Assembly (NCBI GenBank): GCA_016700335.1 | Contig: CP065014.1 | Coordinates: 186,001 to 250,000 of the forward strand | Length of the DNA stretch: 64,000 bases | Direction: 5' to 3' | DNA from: Chlorobiota bacterium | GTDB taxonomy: Bacteria > Bacteroidota > Ignavibacteria > OLB7 | Made by a program: the position numbers and the translations under genes | Shown here: positions 24,898 through 33,903 of the stretch, piece by piece | How the letters are laid out: every line of letters starts with the position of its first letter | Position numbering within the stretch: position 1 is the stretch's first letter | Notes under the pieces: generated by a model | Database searches by the model: none | What the model saw: the letters and a program-made list of their open reading frames with translations, nothing else | Told to the model about the DNA's origin: nothing

Positions 24898-25668
24898 ATG
24901 ACTAAACTATCAGATAAAGACAAATTTTTGGATTTGTCAGATTATGGTCGATTCTTTGGAAAATTTTTAGCAAACAGGCTAAAAAAAACAAACACGACTC
25001 CAATTCATGTTACTTTTTATTTTGGAATATCAGGCTTAATTGCAGTTTATTGTATTTATAACAATTACTTCTTAATTGCTGGCCTTTTTCTCATATTGAA
25101 ATCTAGCCTAGACGCCGCCGATGGTGAATTAGCAAGGCTCAAAAAGACTCCATCATATTCTGGTAGGTACTTGGATAGTATATTTGACATAATATTAAAT
25201 CTATTAATTTTGCTCTCAATTAGTCACGTTTCTAATGCTGAAATTTTATCTGTTAGCTTAGCTTTTATTGGGATGCAACTCCAAGGAACATTGTATAATT
25301 ACTACTATGTAATATTAAGGAATAAATCAATTGGTGGTGATAAGACTAGTAAGATTTTTGAAAATAAAACTCCTAAAGCTCTGCCAGGGGAAAAGCAGAA
25401 ATTAGTTAATATATTATATATTGTTTTTAGAGTTTGTTATATAATTTTTGATAGCACTATTTATTTCATTGATCAGAATGCTTACAAAGTAAAAACGTTC
25501 CCCAATTGGTTCATGACCTTTCTATCAATTTATGGATTAGGATTCCAATTGCTAATTATAGCGGTCATGCTTCCTTTAGGTTTAAAGAATTATATTTTAC
25601 CTTTTTTTATTTATTATTCACTTTTAATTTTAGTTTTGATTGGAGCAAGAAGATTGTTTATAAAATAA
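24898..25668 (+). CDS. CDP-alcohol phosphatidyltransferase
   Basis: 256-aa integral membrane enzyme. The full catalytic signature D-x2-DG-x2-AR-x8-G-x3-D-x3-D is present: D72, D75-G76, A79-R80, G89, D93, D97. The four aspartates bind the metal and activate the acceptor alcohol. Hydrophobic segments at about 40-68, 100-140, 180-195, 205-225 and 230-250 fit the six-helix fold. The family makes phospholipids such as PG, PS, PI or PE intermediates from CDP-diacylglycerol or a CDP-alcohol. The acceptor cannot be read from sequence. Convergent with the ABC transporter, 48 bp between stops. Confidence 0.85.
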   Translation: MTKLSDKDKFLDLSDYGRFFGKFLANRLKKTNTTPIHVTFYFGISGLIAVYCIYNNYFLIAGLFLILKSSLDAADGELARLKKTPSYSGRYLDSIFDIILNLLILLSISHVSNAEILSVSLAFIGMQLQGTLYNYYYVILRNKSIGGDKTSKIFENKTPKALPGEKQKLVNILYIVFRVCYIIFDSTIYFIDQNAYKVKTFPNWFMTFLSIYGLGFQLLIIAVMLPLGLKNYILPFFIYYSLLILVLIGARRLFIK

Positions 25669-25716
25669 GCCAGATTATTAACTAAAAATAATTAACATAG
25701 AAAAATATTAACCTAA

Positions 25717-27471
25717 TTATATTCTACTCTGATAAGTAAACAAATCATGATACCTCCCTTTAGATTCGATTAAATCTTGATGTTGACCTCTTTCAACAAT
25801 ATTACCATCTTCAATTACTAAAATCTGATCGGCTTTTTGAATGGTGCTTAACCTATGAGCAATAACAAAAGTTGTTCTATTTTTCATAAGAACTTGCAAA
25901 CTCTTCTGAATAAAAGATTCACTTTCAGTATCCAAATTTGAAGTTGCTTCATCCAAAATAATAATTTTAGGATTTGCCAAAAGAGCTCGAGCTATTGAAA
26001 TTCTTTGGCGTTGACCGCCTGATAATTTCACACCTCTTTCTCCAATTACAGTATCTAAACCTAAATCAAATCGGTCTGTAAATTCATTAACATAAGCTCC
26101 CACAACTGCATTCTGAAGATCTTCCTCTGTGGCATTAGGTCTTGGAAATAATATATTTTCACGTATAGTTCCCTCATACAAAAAGTCATCTTGTAAAACT
26201 ACTGCTAAAAATTTGCGATAAGAACTTAAATTGATTTTTGATAAATCATGTCCATCTAGAGTGATTAACCCACTAATTGGGTTTAAAAAAGTTGCAACTA
26301 GTCCGGCAATTGTTGTCTTACCAGAACCAGATGAACCGACTAAAGCTGTAACACTTCCAGCAGGTGCATCAAATGAAATATTATGAAGTACATCTTTATT
26401 CTCTTGATACCTAAAAGAAACGTCATTAAACACAATGTCACCTTTAATAGAGTTTATAACTTCTGTTCGAACCAAAGGATTATCTTCTTCATCCATTACC
26501 ATCAGCTCTTGCGTGCGGTCCAACCCTGCCATAGCTTCTGTTAACTGACTTCCAATATTACTCATTTGAACTATTGGTGCTATCATGAACCCTAAAAACA
26601 ATGTGAATGATAAGAAATCCCCATAAGTCATTGTTTTATTCATCATAAAATATCCACCTATACCCATAATTCCTGTTGAAGCAAGACCTAATAAAAAAGT
26701 TGAAGAACTAGTTATTAATGAAGTTGCAGTTAAACTATTTTTAACATTTATAAATAATCGTTCAACTCCATCTTCAAAAACTTTACTTTCTTGTTCCTCG
26801 GCATTGAACCCCTTGATAATACGAACACCATTTAATGTTTCTGTTAATCTTCCAGTTACTTCTGCATTGAGCACACCTCTAGTTCTAAAAATAGGACGAA
26901 TGTAAGCAAAAGCTTTCATAGCTATAATTGCAAAAACTGCTACGGGTAACAAAACAAATAAAGTCATAGTAGCATTAATTCGAATGAGTATGACTAAAGA
27001 AATAATTGCAGTAATTGTACCACCAATCAATTGAACCAATCCAGTTCCTATTAAATTTCTTACACCTTCAACATCATTCATAACTCGAGAAACCAAAGCA
27101 CCGGACTTATTATTATCAAAAAAACTAACTGGTAAAGTCATCAATTTCCGTTGAACTTTTGCACGCATCTGCGAGATTAAGAGTTGAGCTTCAACGCTTA
27201 ACAACTTTGTTAAAACATAAGAACTAACTGCTTGAAGCAAAATTGAAAGGCAGACAACAACTAATAATATATTTAAAGATGTATAATTTTTATTAGGTAT
27301 AATGTCATCTATAAGAGATTTTGTTGCATATGGTAAGATTAATGCAGCCAAACTCCTAATCATTATTAACACTAATCCAATAGAAATAATTTTTTTTCTA
27401 GGCCAAATAAATTCATTGAAAGCCCAAACGTAAGAAATTTTATTCTTTTTTGTTTTATTATCAGTATTCAT
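25717..27471 (-). CDS. ABC exporter, fused permease and ATPase (MsbA-like)
   Basis: 584 aa half-transporter, functioning as a homodimer or heterodimer. The transmembrane domain (about 25-320) has six helices. The nucleotide-binding domain carries Walker A GSSGSGKT at 379-386, Q-loop at Q427, signature LSGGQ at 483-487, Walker B IIILDE at 503-508 and the H-loop in IAHRLSTI. Length and layout match MsbA/LmrA-type lipid, drug or peptide exporters. The substrate is not deducible, and no partner half-transporter is adjacent. CAAAAGTA at 27510-27517 is a -7-like element on this strand about 40 nt upstream of the start. Confidence 0.85.
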   Translation of the reverse strand: MNTDNKTKKNKISYVWAFNEFIWPRKKIISIGLVLIMIRSLAALILPYATKSLIDDIIPNKNYTSLNILLVVVCLSILLQAVSSYVLTKLLSVEAQLLISQMRAKVQRKLMTLPVSFFDNNKSGALVSRVMNDVEGVRNLIGTGLVQLIGGTITAIISLVILIRINATMTLFVLLPVAVFAIIAMKAFAYIRPIFRTRGVLNAEVTGRLTETLNGVRIIKGFNAEEQESKVFEDGVERLFINVKNSLTATSLITSSSTFLLGLASTGIMGIGGYFMMNKTMTYGDFLSFTLFLGFMIAPIVQMSNIGSQLTEAMAGLDRTQELMVMDEEDNPLVRTEVINSIKGDIVFNDVSFRYQENKDVLHNISFDAPAGSVTALVGSSGSGKTTIAGLVATFLNPISGLITLDGHDLSKINLSSYRKFLAVVLQDDFLYEGTIRENILFPRPNATEEDLQNAVVGAYVNEFTDRFDLGLDTVIGERGVKLSGGQRQRISIARALLANPKIIILDEATSNLDTESESFIQKSLQVLMKNRTTFVIAHRLSTIQKADQILVIEDGNIVERGQHQDLIESKGRYHDLFTYQSRI

Positions 27472-28052
27472 ATTTTGAAATAATTTTATTTTTATTGAAA
27501 TTTGGTTGGCAAAAGTAATTGTTTTTAAATAGAAATTATCTAATGCAATTTTTTTGTAAAAACTAATCTGAACTTTAGAGATTATATCTTTATAATATTA
27601 TTTGAATTTCTAGCAGAAAAAATTTAATTTAATAATTTTCAGACTTGAAAAATATGGAGTTAATTTCAGTCGTTTTAAAAATAAATTAATTGTAAAGTCA
27701 ATTAAAAAAACACTTATATTTAATAACTAAACTGTATAAATACAAAAAGCTAAATCATATAACTTTAAATTAAGAGTAATAAATTGCATTATTATTTAAT
27801 TGTAAAAACAAATCATCGACTTAATGAAAATCCATAAATTGTTAAATATGTTCTTATGAATTTTATATTTAGTTATTTTTGAAGGAGAAATAAAGTATCA
27901 AATTGGTAGAAGTATGAACTTTTATTTATTACTTTGGTGTCTTTACATTTCAAACAATTTTAAATTTATTGATTATTTGTTTTAACGGACTTTAATTTAG
28001 AAAAGTCTTCTAGATAATTAATAAATTCTACTCAACTTTACATGATAACAAA
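27472..28052. other. Long AT-rich intergenic region
   Basis: 581 bp between divergent genes (ABC exporter on the minus strand, giant T9SS protein on the plus strand). I see no ORF, RNA gene, repeat or strong hairpin apart from the -7-like box at 27510-27517. It probably holds both promoters. Confidence 0.4.
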
Positions 28053-31000
28053 ATGATCAAATTTATTACTAAGTACTTCATGAAATACTTTTTGAATGGT
28101 TCGTTAAATTTAATATTAGCAATAATATTTTTTTTAATTTTTCAATCTAATATTAAAATATCAGCCCAAAGTTTTGATGAAGGTTCAGCAGGAAGATTGT
28201 TTGTAATAGCTTTTCCAGCAACTCAAACAGATAAACTAGATAATTTCTCTACACCTGATAAAACCGAAGCAAATTCATATTTGTGTATGTTCTCTCAAGT
28301 CGCACAAACCGTATCAATTAAGCGTCCTGATGGATTATTTGATTTAGTAAAAGTACTTGCTAAAAAGCCATATATATATGATATAGTATCAAAGAATAAA
28401 TTAGTTGCCGGAACTATAGATCCTTTTATTCAAACACCAGATGTAGTTAATGCTGGAAGAACTTTCAGGATTGAATCACCTGATCCAATTTTAGTTTATT
28501 GTTATATGGAAACAAAAACTCAAGCAGAGGCTTGGGCTCCAGTTCCATGTGAACAATGGGGTAAAGAGTACTATGCATCAACAGTTCCAGGTACTGTTAT
28601 AAGATTTAGTTCAAGAGGAAATAATATTCCTGCCCCTTCTCAAATTATTACAACATCTTTAGATACTAACACATTAATATATTATCAAGTTCCAGGTTAT
28701 GGAACTGTAAATCAAGCAGCAGTTACTCCTCAAGGCGCAAGGAATGTAGTTTTCATTGGTCAAGATGACTCTTATGCAATTCACAGTGCAGTAAGTATGA
28801 ATGGAAACTTAGTAATTGCAAGTGATATTGGAGGTACTAAAATAACATCAGAAAAACCGTTTGGTGTAATTTCTGGAAACATGAGAAGTAATGGTGGCTT
28901 TCAACCTGATACAGTTTTTCGTGGGATAACTAGAAATTCACATAAAAATATGTTAATAGAAGCTATGTCACCAATTCAAACTTTAGGAAAAGAATTTGTT
29001 TTTATGCCAACATGGGATGGAAAACAAGAATTAGGACTTGCTCCGCAAACAGGTGGTGCATTACGCAAAAATGAAATAGTACGTTTTATAGGTACATCAG
29101 CAAATAATACAGTAGTAACAAGTACAGATTCATATACAACAACTGGTTTGCCATTATTTACTAGACAAATTTCAAATAGTACTGGATCAGTGTTACCAAA
29201 TAATCAGTTTATTGTAACTCCAACAAGCTCAGTATTTTCAACTTTTGAAGCAACATATTTCAAGTCAGATAAACCAACTGAAGCGTATTCCACATCTTCA
29301 GCCTATGCTGAACAAATGTTTGGTGGTCTTACTCTAGAAGGAGCTCAAACATCAGCTTTTACACAAGCCCCATATATGGTTGAATTAGTTCCTCGTGAAC
29401 AATGGATTAAATCAGGACCGTTTTTCACTCCGGAAACTGCAATGGACAATTATTTGAATATTGTTACAGACTCCGCAACAGCTTCTTCACAGAGTATTGA
29501 AATTACTAACAATAATGGTTCTGCTTCTAAAATTATTTTTACAAAAAAAGTTAAAGGAAGTGATTTAGTTTGGGCAACAATTAAGTTGCAAATGAATACA
29601 TTTGGCTTTTTAAATTCATCTTCAGGTAAATTTTATGCAGTATGTTATGGATTAAGTCGTGATAACAGTGGTTTTGAAAACCAACGACCAAGAGCACAAT
29701 ATCTTGAGTACTCATCACGTAGTTATGGTTACCCAATTGCACCTAATAAATGGTATCTTCAGCCCCATGATTCTGTTAAAATAGATACTAGTTATACTTG
29801 CCCTGCTTTAGATGTAAATGCAAGTATATTAAATCTAAATAAATCTGGATTCAGATCTGTACTTTTAGAAAATAATAATAACTCAAAAATATTATTCGTT
29901 AAGCCAACAAGTTATTTTAGAGTTATTGGAGATTCAAACATTTCCTTTAAAGTTGTCCCTGTTAATCAAACAAAAGACGCCTCTGCAACAGTCGTTATTA
30001 TGGATAGAACAGGGTACAGTTGGAAACTACAATATAATTATTATTCAGAGAAACTTACTTTACTTAAAGATACAATTCTAATGGGTGAAGTAACACCTCA
30101 AATTGAATCAAAATTAATTGAATTTGAAGCTGTAAATAATAATTCAAAAACTGTTGTTCTTACTAAAGTAGATTTTGTAAATAAATTATGGGGATTTACT
30201 TTTGTTTCATCTGAACCTCCATTGCCAGCAACTTTAAAACCAGGAGAAAAAGTATTAATAAAAATTAGTCAAACTCCTCCACCAGAATCAGCAAGAAAAG
30301 TATTTTATAGAGATAGTATTTTATTGCAGACTGAATGTACTCAAACAATTGCAACAGTATATTCTCTAAGGGGAAATGAACCTTGGATTTATATTGATGA
30401 CTTAAATTTTGGTGATTTACTTCCGGGAGAATCAAGAACAAAAACTTTGCAAGTATGTAATATAGGTGGTGGAATAGTTGCCTTTAAAAGCCCTGGTCCT
30501 GGTAGAGATGTTGTTGAATGGTTGAATCGTAGTTTTTCAATAAGCCAAGCTGAACTTGTCAAATTAAGAAATGCAAAAATTGGTCATCAAGAATGTATTG
30601 ATGTTGAGATTACTTTTAAATCAGACACAGAAGGCTATTATGTGAATAAATCTCAATTCTATTCAACAGCAGCTGGAAGACGTGATACATCATATTGGAC
30701 AGCTTTTGTAAAGGTGCCTGGTCCTCGTGTTTCGTCTTATGATTTTAGCACTAAGCAAGTTACAACTCCATTAAATAGTTGTACTAAAAATGATACAACT
30801 AAATATGAAACAATTGTAAAAGCTTGGAATAATGGTTCAGGTGAATACGTAATAAAGAATTTTGAATTAATAGGAAAAGATGCTCAAGATGGATATTTTT
30901 CATTTGGTAACAAACCTAAAATTCAAATTGGAGATAAACTAAGAGGCAAGGATTCAACTGAAGATAATTTTAGATATCAACTTGTTTATTTTTCTCCAAA

Positions 31001-32495
31001 AGATGAAAGAGAATATAGTTGTAAACTAAGGTTAGTTACAGGGGTTGGTGATACAGTTGAAAGTATAATTAGAGGAACAGGAATTGAATCGCATGTAAAA
31101 GTAGATCCAGTTAATTTTGGTTTAGTTGATTCGTTTGGTGTTTACTATTACAAAACATTATCTGTAAAATCAGTTGGAACAAGACCATTTTCAATATCTG
31201 GAATTACAATTCAAGGTGATTTTGAAATATCTTTTGATCCATTATTTCCTTTGCCAAAACCAGATAGAATTAAAACTCTTGCTATTGGCGAAAGTTTTGA
31301 TATTCCTGTTCGCTTTAGAGCATCAAAAAATGGGAAGAAAAGTGCAAATGTATGTGTTGTAGGCGATCATTCCAAATGTGATGATAGCTGTACTGTTATA
31401 AATGTGGAATTGCTTCACATTGATTCTATTCCACCAAAATCAGAAGCAATTGCGACAAAAGTTAATTTTAAAGATGTCATTTCTTGCTCTAATGATTCGA
31501 GTGAAATAAATGTTACAAATACTGGCGATGCAGTACTTTTGATTAAAACCGCTTTGCTAACCCCAAACAATCCAGCTTTTATAGTTTCAGATATTAACCC
31601 AACAATTATAAGAAAGGGGGAGAAAGTTTCTATCCCTGTTTCTTTCTATCCAAAAAATGATTTACCAGATTCAGCAGATGTGTTAATTAATTGTTTTGAT
31701 TCTACAGGAACTAAAGTATTAACAACCACTTTCACAAAGCTTTATGGAAAAGGATTTAGTTTGATTACAAATACCTCAATTAGCAATATTAATTCTCCTA
31801 AACCAGAAGGATTGATTCCAATTCCAGTTTTAGTTAATGATAATTCAGCAGATACTGGCAACGTAAGTAGTTTGAAATTTACTTTGACTTATCAAACAAA
31901 CTGTATAATACTTGCAAATCAAACTGATGTAAATACAGAATCTTTAACAAAAGGAACTTTAATTGATGGGTGGAAAGGGAATGTTTTAAGTAATATACCA
32001 GGCACATTAAGCGTTATATTTACTGCTCCTCAAGGTGAAATACTCAAAGGTAAAGGAACTTTATTAAATCTTGAATTTGGCTTGTTTTTAGGTCAGTCTT
32101 TAACAAGTAAAATTACATATACATTAGAACAAAATGAACAAGTTAAATGTGTAAAGTTTACAACCAATTCAGCTAATGTTTCAATTGATAGTGTTTGCGG
32201 ATCAAGCATTAGGTTAATAGAATTAACTAACAATAATTATTCTCTTGACCAAAACAAACCAAATCCATTTAATCCTTCAACTAATATCTCTTTTACATTA
32301 GGTCTTGATGGGTATAGTTCGATAGAAATTTTCAACTCAATTGGTGAAAAAGTTGAAACATTAGTTAATACATATTTGAAATCAGGAAGCTATGTTATAG
32401 AATGGGATGCAGCAGCATATCCATCAGGTTTATATTATTATACACTACACTCAGGAAGTTGGAGAAAAACTAATTCAATGCTATTACAGAAATAG
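28053..32495 (+). CDS. Giant T9SS surface protein, IgGFc-binding-like head and cohesin-like domain
   Basis: 1480 aa; the ATG at 28080 may be the real start, giving MKYFLNG and a more usual signal peptide ending ISAQ. The N-terminal ~420 residues (GRLFVIAFPATQTD ... SEKPFGVISGN) resemble IgGFc-binding-type domains, shared with the 43068 protein. The middle contains choice-of-anchor D/Hydin-like Ig-fold segments (IDDLNFGDLLPGESRTKTLQVCN; VDPVNFGLVDSFG). Residues ~1225-1395 look like a cohesin-like domain (SLKFTLTYQTN ... KGTLIDGWKGN ... GKGTLLNLEFGLFLG). The last ~80 residues are a type A sorting domain with NKPNPFNPSTNISF. Likely a large adhesin or matrix protein on the cell surface; the ligand is unknown. 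Confidence 0.75.
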   Translation: MIKFITKYFMKYFLNGSLNLILAIIFFLIFQSNIKISAQSFDEGSAGRLFVIAFPATQTDKLDNFSTPDKTEANSYLCMFSQVAQTVSIKRPDGLFDLVKVLAKKPYIYDIVSKNKLVAGTIDPFIQTPDVVNAGRTFRIESPDPILVYCYMETKTQAEAWAPVPCEQWGKEYYASTVPGTVIRFSSRGNNIPAPSQIITTSLDTNTLIYYQVPGYGTVNQAAVTPQGARNVVFIGQDDSYAIHSAVSMNGNLVIASDIGGTKITSEKPFGVISGNMRSNGGFQPDTVFRGITRNSHKNMLIEAMSPIQTLGKEFVFMPTWDGKQELGLAPQTGGALRKNEIVRFIGTSANNTVVTSTDSYTTTGLPLFTRQISNSTGSVLPNNQFIVTPTSSVFSTFEATYFKSDKPTEAYSTSSAYAEQMFGGLTLEGAQTSAFTQAPYMVELVPREQWIKSGPFFTPETAMDNYLNIVTDSATASSQSIEITNNNGSASKIIFTKKVKGSDLVWATIKLQMNTFGFLNSSSGKFYAVCYGLSRDNSGFENQRPRAQYLEYSSRSYGYPIAPNKWYLQPHDSVKIDTSYTCPALDVNASILNLNKSGFRSVLLENNNNSKILFVKPTSYFRVIGDSNISFKVVPVNQTKDASATVVIMDRTGYSWKLQYNYYSEKLTLLKDTILMGEVTPQIESKLIEFEAVNNNSKTVVLTKVDFVNKLWGFTFVSSEPPLPATLKPGEKVLIKISQTPPPESARKVFYRDSILLQTECTQTIATVYSLRGNEPWIYIDDLNFGDLLPGESRTKTLQVCNIGGGIVAFKSPGPGRDVVEWLNRSFSISQAELVKLRNAKIGHQECIDVEITFKSDTEGYYVNKSQFYSTAAGRRDTSYWTAFVKVPGPRVSSYDFSTKQVTTPLNSCTKNDTTKYETIVKAWNNGSGEYVIKNFELIGKDAQDGYFSFGNKPKIQIGDKLRGKDSTEDNFRYQLVYFSPKDEREYSCKLRLVTGVGDTVESIIRGTGIESHVKVDPVNFGLVDSFGVYYYKTLSVKSVGTRPFSISGITIQGDFEISFDPLFPLPKPDRIKTLAIGESFDIPVRFRASKNGKKSANVCVVGDHSKCDDSCTVINVELLHIDSIPPKSEAIATKVNFKDVISCSNDSSEINVTNTGDAVLLIKTALLTPNNPAFIVSDINPTIIRKGEKVSIPVSFYPKNDLPDSADVLINCFDSTGTKVLTTTFTKLYGKGFSLITNTSISNINSPKPEGLIPIPVLVNDNSADTGNVSSLKFTLTYQTNCIILANQTDVNTESLTKGTLIDGWKGNVLSNIPGTLSVIFTAPQGEILKGKGTLLNLEFGLFLGQSLTSKITYTLEQNEQVKCVKFTTNSANVSIDSVCGSSIRLIELTNNNYSLDQNKPNPFNPSTNISFTLGLDGYSSIEIFNSIGEKVETLVNTYLKSGSYVIEWDAAAYPSGLYYYTLHSGSWRKTNSMLLQK

Positions 32496-32670
32496 TTAAA
32501 TAAATTTTATTAAGATTATCACTAACAATTTCCAATTTTGAAAATACAAAATCAAACTTTTAACATTTGTGAGTTGAATACAAGCAATAATGTTCCAGTA
32601 TTTAATAACCAATGCTTATTTAAGTAATTCAATTGCCTTTTAAATTTGAATAATATCTCTAATTATAATC

Positions 32671-33249
32671 ATGAAGGAAAAGGTTGATTGGTATTTTGAA
32701 AAGGATAATATATGGCAAAAAGAAATAAAATTATTAAGGTCTATAATTCTTGATTGTCAGCTAACAGAAGAATTAAAATGGGGTGTTCCAACTTACACTT
32801 ACAAGAAAAGTAACATTGTATTGATTCATACTTTTAAAGAATATTGTGCAATTTTATTTCCCAAAGGTGTTTTACTAAAAGATTCAAAAAGTGTACTAAT
32901 TCAACAAACAGAGAATGTTCAATCAGCAAGACAAATTCGATTTACATCTGTTAATGAAATTGAGAGTTTGAAATCAATTTTAAAAGAATATGTTTTTGAA
33001 GCTTGTAAAGTTGAAGATCTTGGTTTGAAAGTAAAATTAAAAAATACAATTGAATATAAGTTACCAGAAGAATTCCAAAGCAAATTAATAGAAAACCCTG
33101 CTTTAAAAACTGCATTTGAATTATTAACACCAGGAAGACAAAGAGCATACATTCTTTACTTTTCACAACCAAAACAATCTAAAACTAAAATTGCAAGAAT
33201 AGAAAAATTTAAAGAACAAATTCTCATGGGAAAAGGGTTATTGGATTAG
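32671..33249 (+). CDS. YdeI/OmpD-associated family protein (DUF1801-like)
   Basis: 192-aa cytoplasmic protein. N-terminal ELKWGVPTYTYKKSNIVLIHTFKEYCAILFPKG is the DUF1801 (YdhG-like) core. The C-terminal LKTAFELLTPGRQRAYILYFSQPKQSKTKIARIEKF is the YdeI/OmpD-associated segment with its conserved GRQRAY motif. The two-part organisation and length are standard for Bacteroidetes members. Biochemical function is unknown; no signal peptide or membrane segment. Followed closely by the inverted-repeat-flanked GxxExxY locus. Confidence 0.8.
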   Translation: MKEKVDWYFEKDNIWQKEIKLLRSIILDCQLTEELKWGVPTYTYKKSNIVLIHTFKEYCAILFPKGVLLKDSKSVLIQQTENVQSARQIRFTSVNEIESLKSILKEYVFEACKVEDLGLKVKLKNTIEYKLPEEFQSKLIENPALKTAFELLTPGRQRAYILYFSQPKQSKTKIARIEKFKEQILMGKGLLD

Positions 33250-33272
33250 GCTTTTTATTTATTAAGAAAATA

Positions 33273-33289
33273 GCCACGAATGCACGAAT
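33273..33289 (+). repeat. Left 17-bp inverted repeat of the GxxExxY locus
   Basis: GCCACGAATGCACGAAT. It is the exact reverse complement of 33699-33715, so the pair brackets the GxxExxY gene in a 443-bp unit. It also pairs locally with CATTCGTGGC at 33299-33308 (10-bp stem). Confidence 0.85.
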
Positions 33290-33375
33290 AAAAAATAGCA
33301 TTCGTGGCAAGAAATATTATGGATAAAATTTTATATAAGGAAGAAAGTTACTTGATAATAGGTAGATGTATGTAA

Positions 33376-33693
33376 GTGCATAATAATCTCGGAGCTAGAT
33401 TTTCGGAGATAGTTTATAAAGATGCATTAGAATATGAATTCAGAAAAGCCAATATCTTATTTGAAAGAGAAAAAATGTATGAAGTTAATTACAAAGGAAT
33501 CATTCTACTTCACAAATTTTATGCTGATTTTGTAGTAAATGGAAATATAATTTTAGAAATTAAATGTTTTTTACTAATTCCAGATGAGTTTATAGCACAG
33601 GCAATTAATTACTTAAAAGTATCTCAAAATAGTTTAGCTTTAATTGTGAATTTTGGGGAATTAAAATTGAATTACAAAAGAATTATTCTTTGA
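33376..33693 (+). CDS. GxxExxY protein, PD-(D/E)XK nuclease-like, 5' end interrupted
   Basis: 105 aa from a GTG. The core HKFYADFVVNGNIILEIKC shows the D...ExK catalytic pattern of the PD-(D/E)XK_3 fold, and SLALIVNFGELKLNYKRI is the family C-terminal block. The normal N-terminal helix is missing. In the same frame upstream, an ATG at 33319 reads MDKILYKEESYLIIGRCM and then TAA at 33373-33375, exactly where relatives carry E before VHNxLG. A single GAA-to-TAA change would explain this. The hallmark glycine of GxxExxY is also replaced (RFSEIVY). So the gene is probably decaying, or restarts at GTG 33376. It is flanked by 17-bp inverted repeats. Biological role of the family is unknown. Confidence 0.65.
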   Translation: MHNNLGARFSEIVYKDALEYEFRKANILFEREKMYEVNYKGIILLHKFYADFVVNGNIILEIKCFLLIPDEFIAQAINYLKVSQNSLALIVNFGELKLNYKRIIL

Positions 33694-33698
33694 TTCTT

Positions 33699-33715
33699 AT
33701 TCGTGCATTCGTGGC
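33699..33715 (-). repeat. Right 17-bp inverted repeat of the GxxExxY locus
   Basis: ATTCGTGCATTCGTGGC, exact reverse complement of 33273-33289. It begins 6 nt after the gene's stop codon. Confidence 0.85.
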
Positions 33716-33903
33716 AAACAACTATATAAAAACTAAAGTAGAAAAGTTGAACAAAAATTTGATAAGACCATTTTAAACATTTATTGGATTCTTAACCTTA
33801 AAATATAATTTGATATAACAAAACAAATCTTATTTATTCAAAATCCAAAAAGAATCTATTCTCGTACTTTGATGAAATATCAAATTATTTTCCAACTTTT
33901 AAA

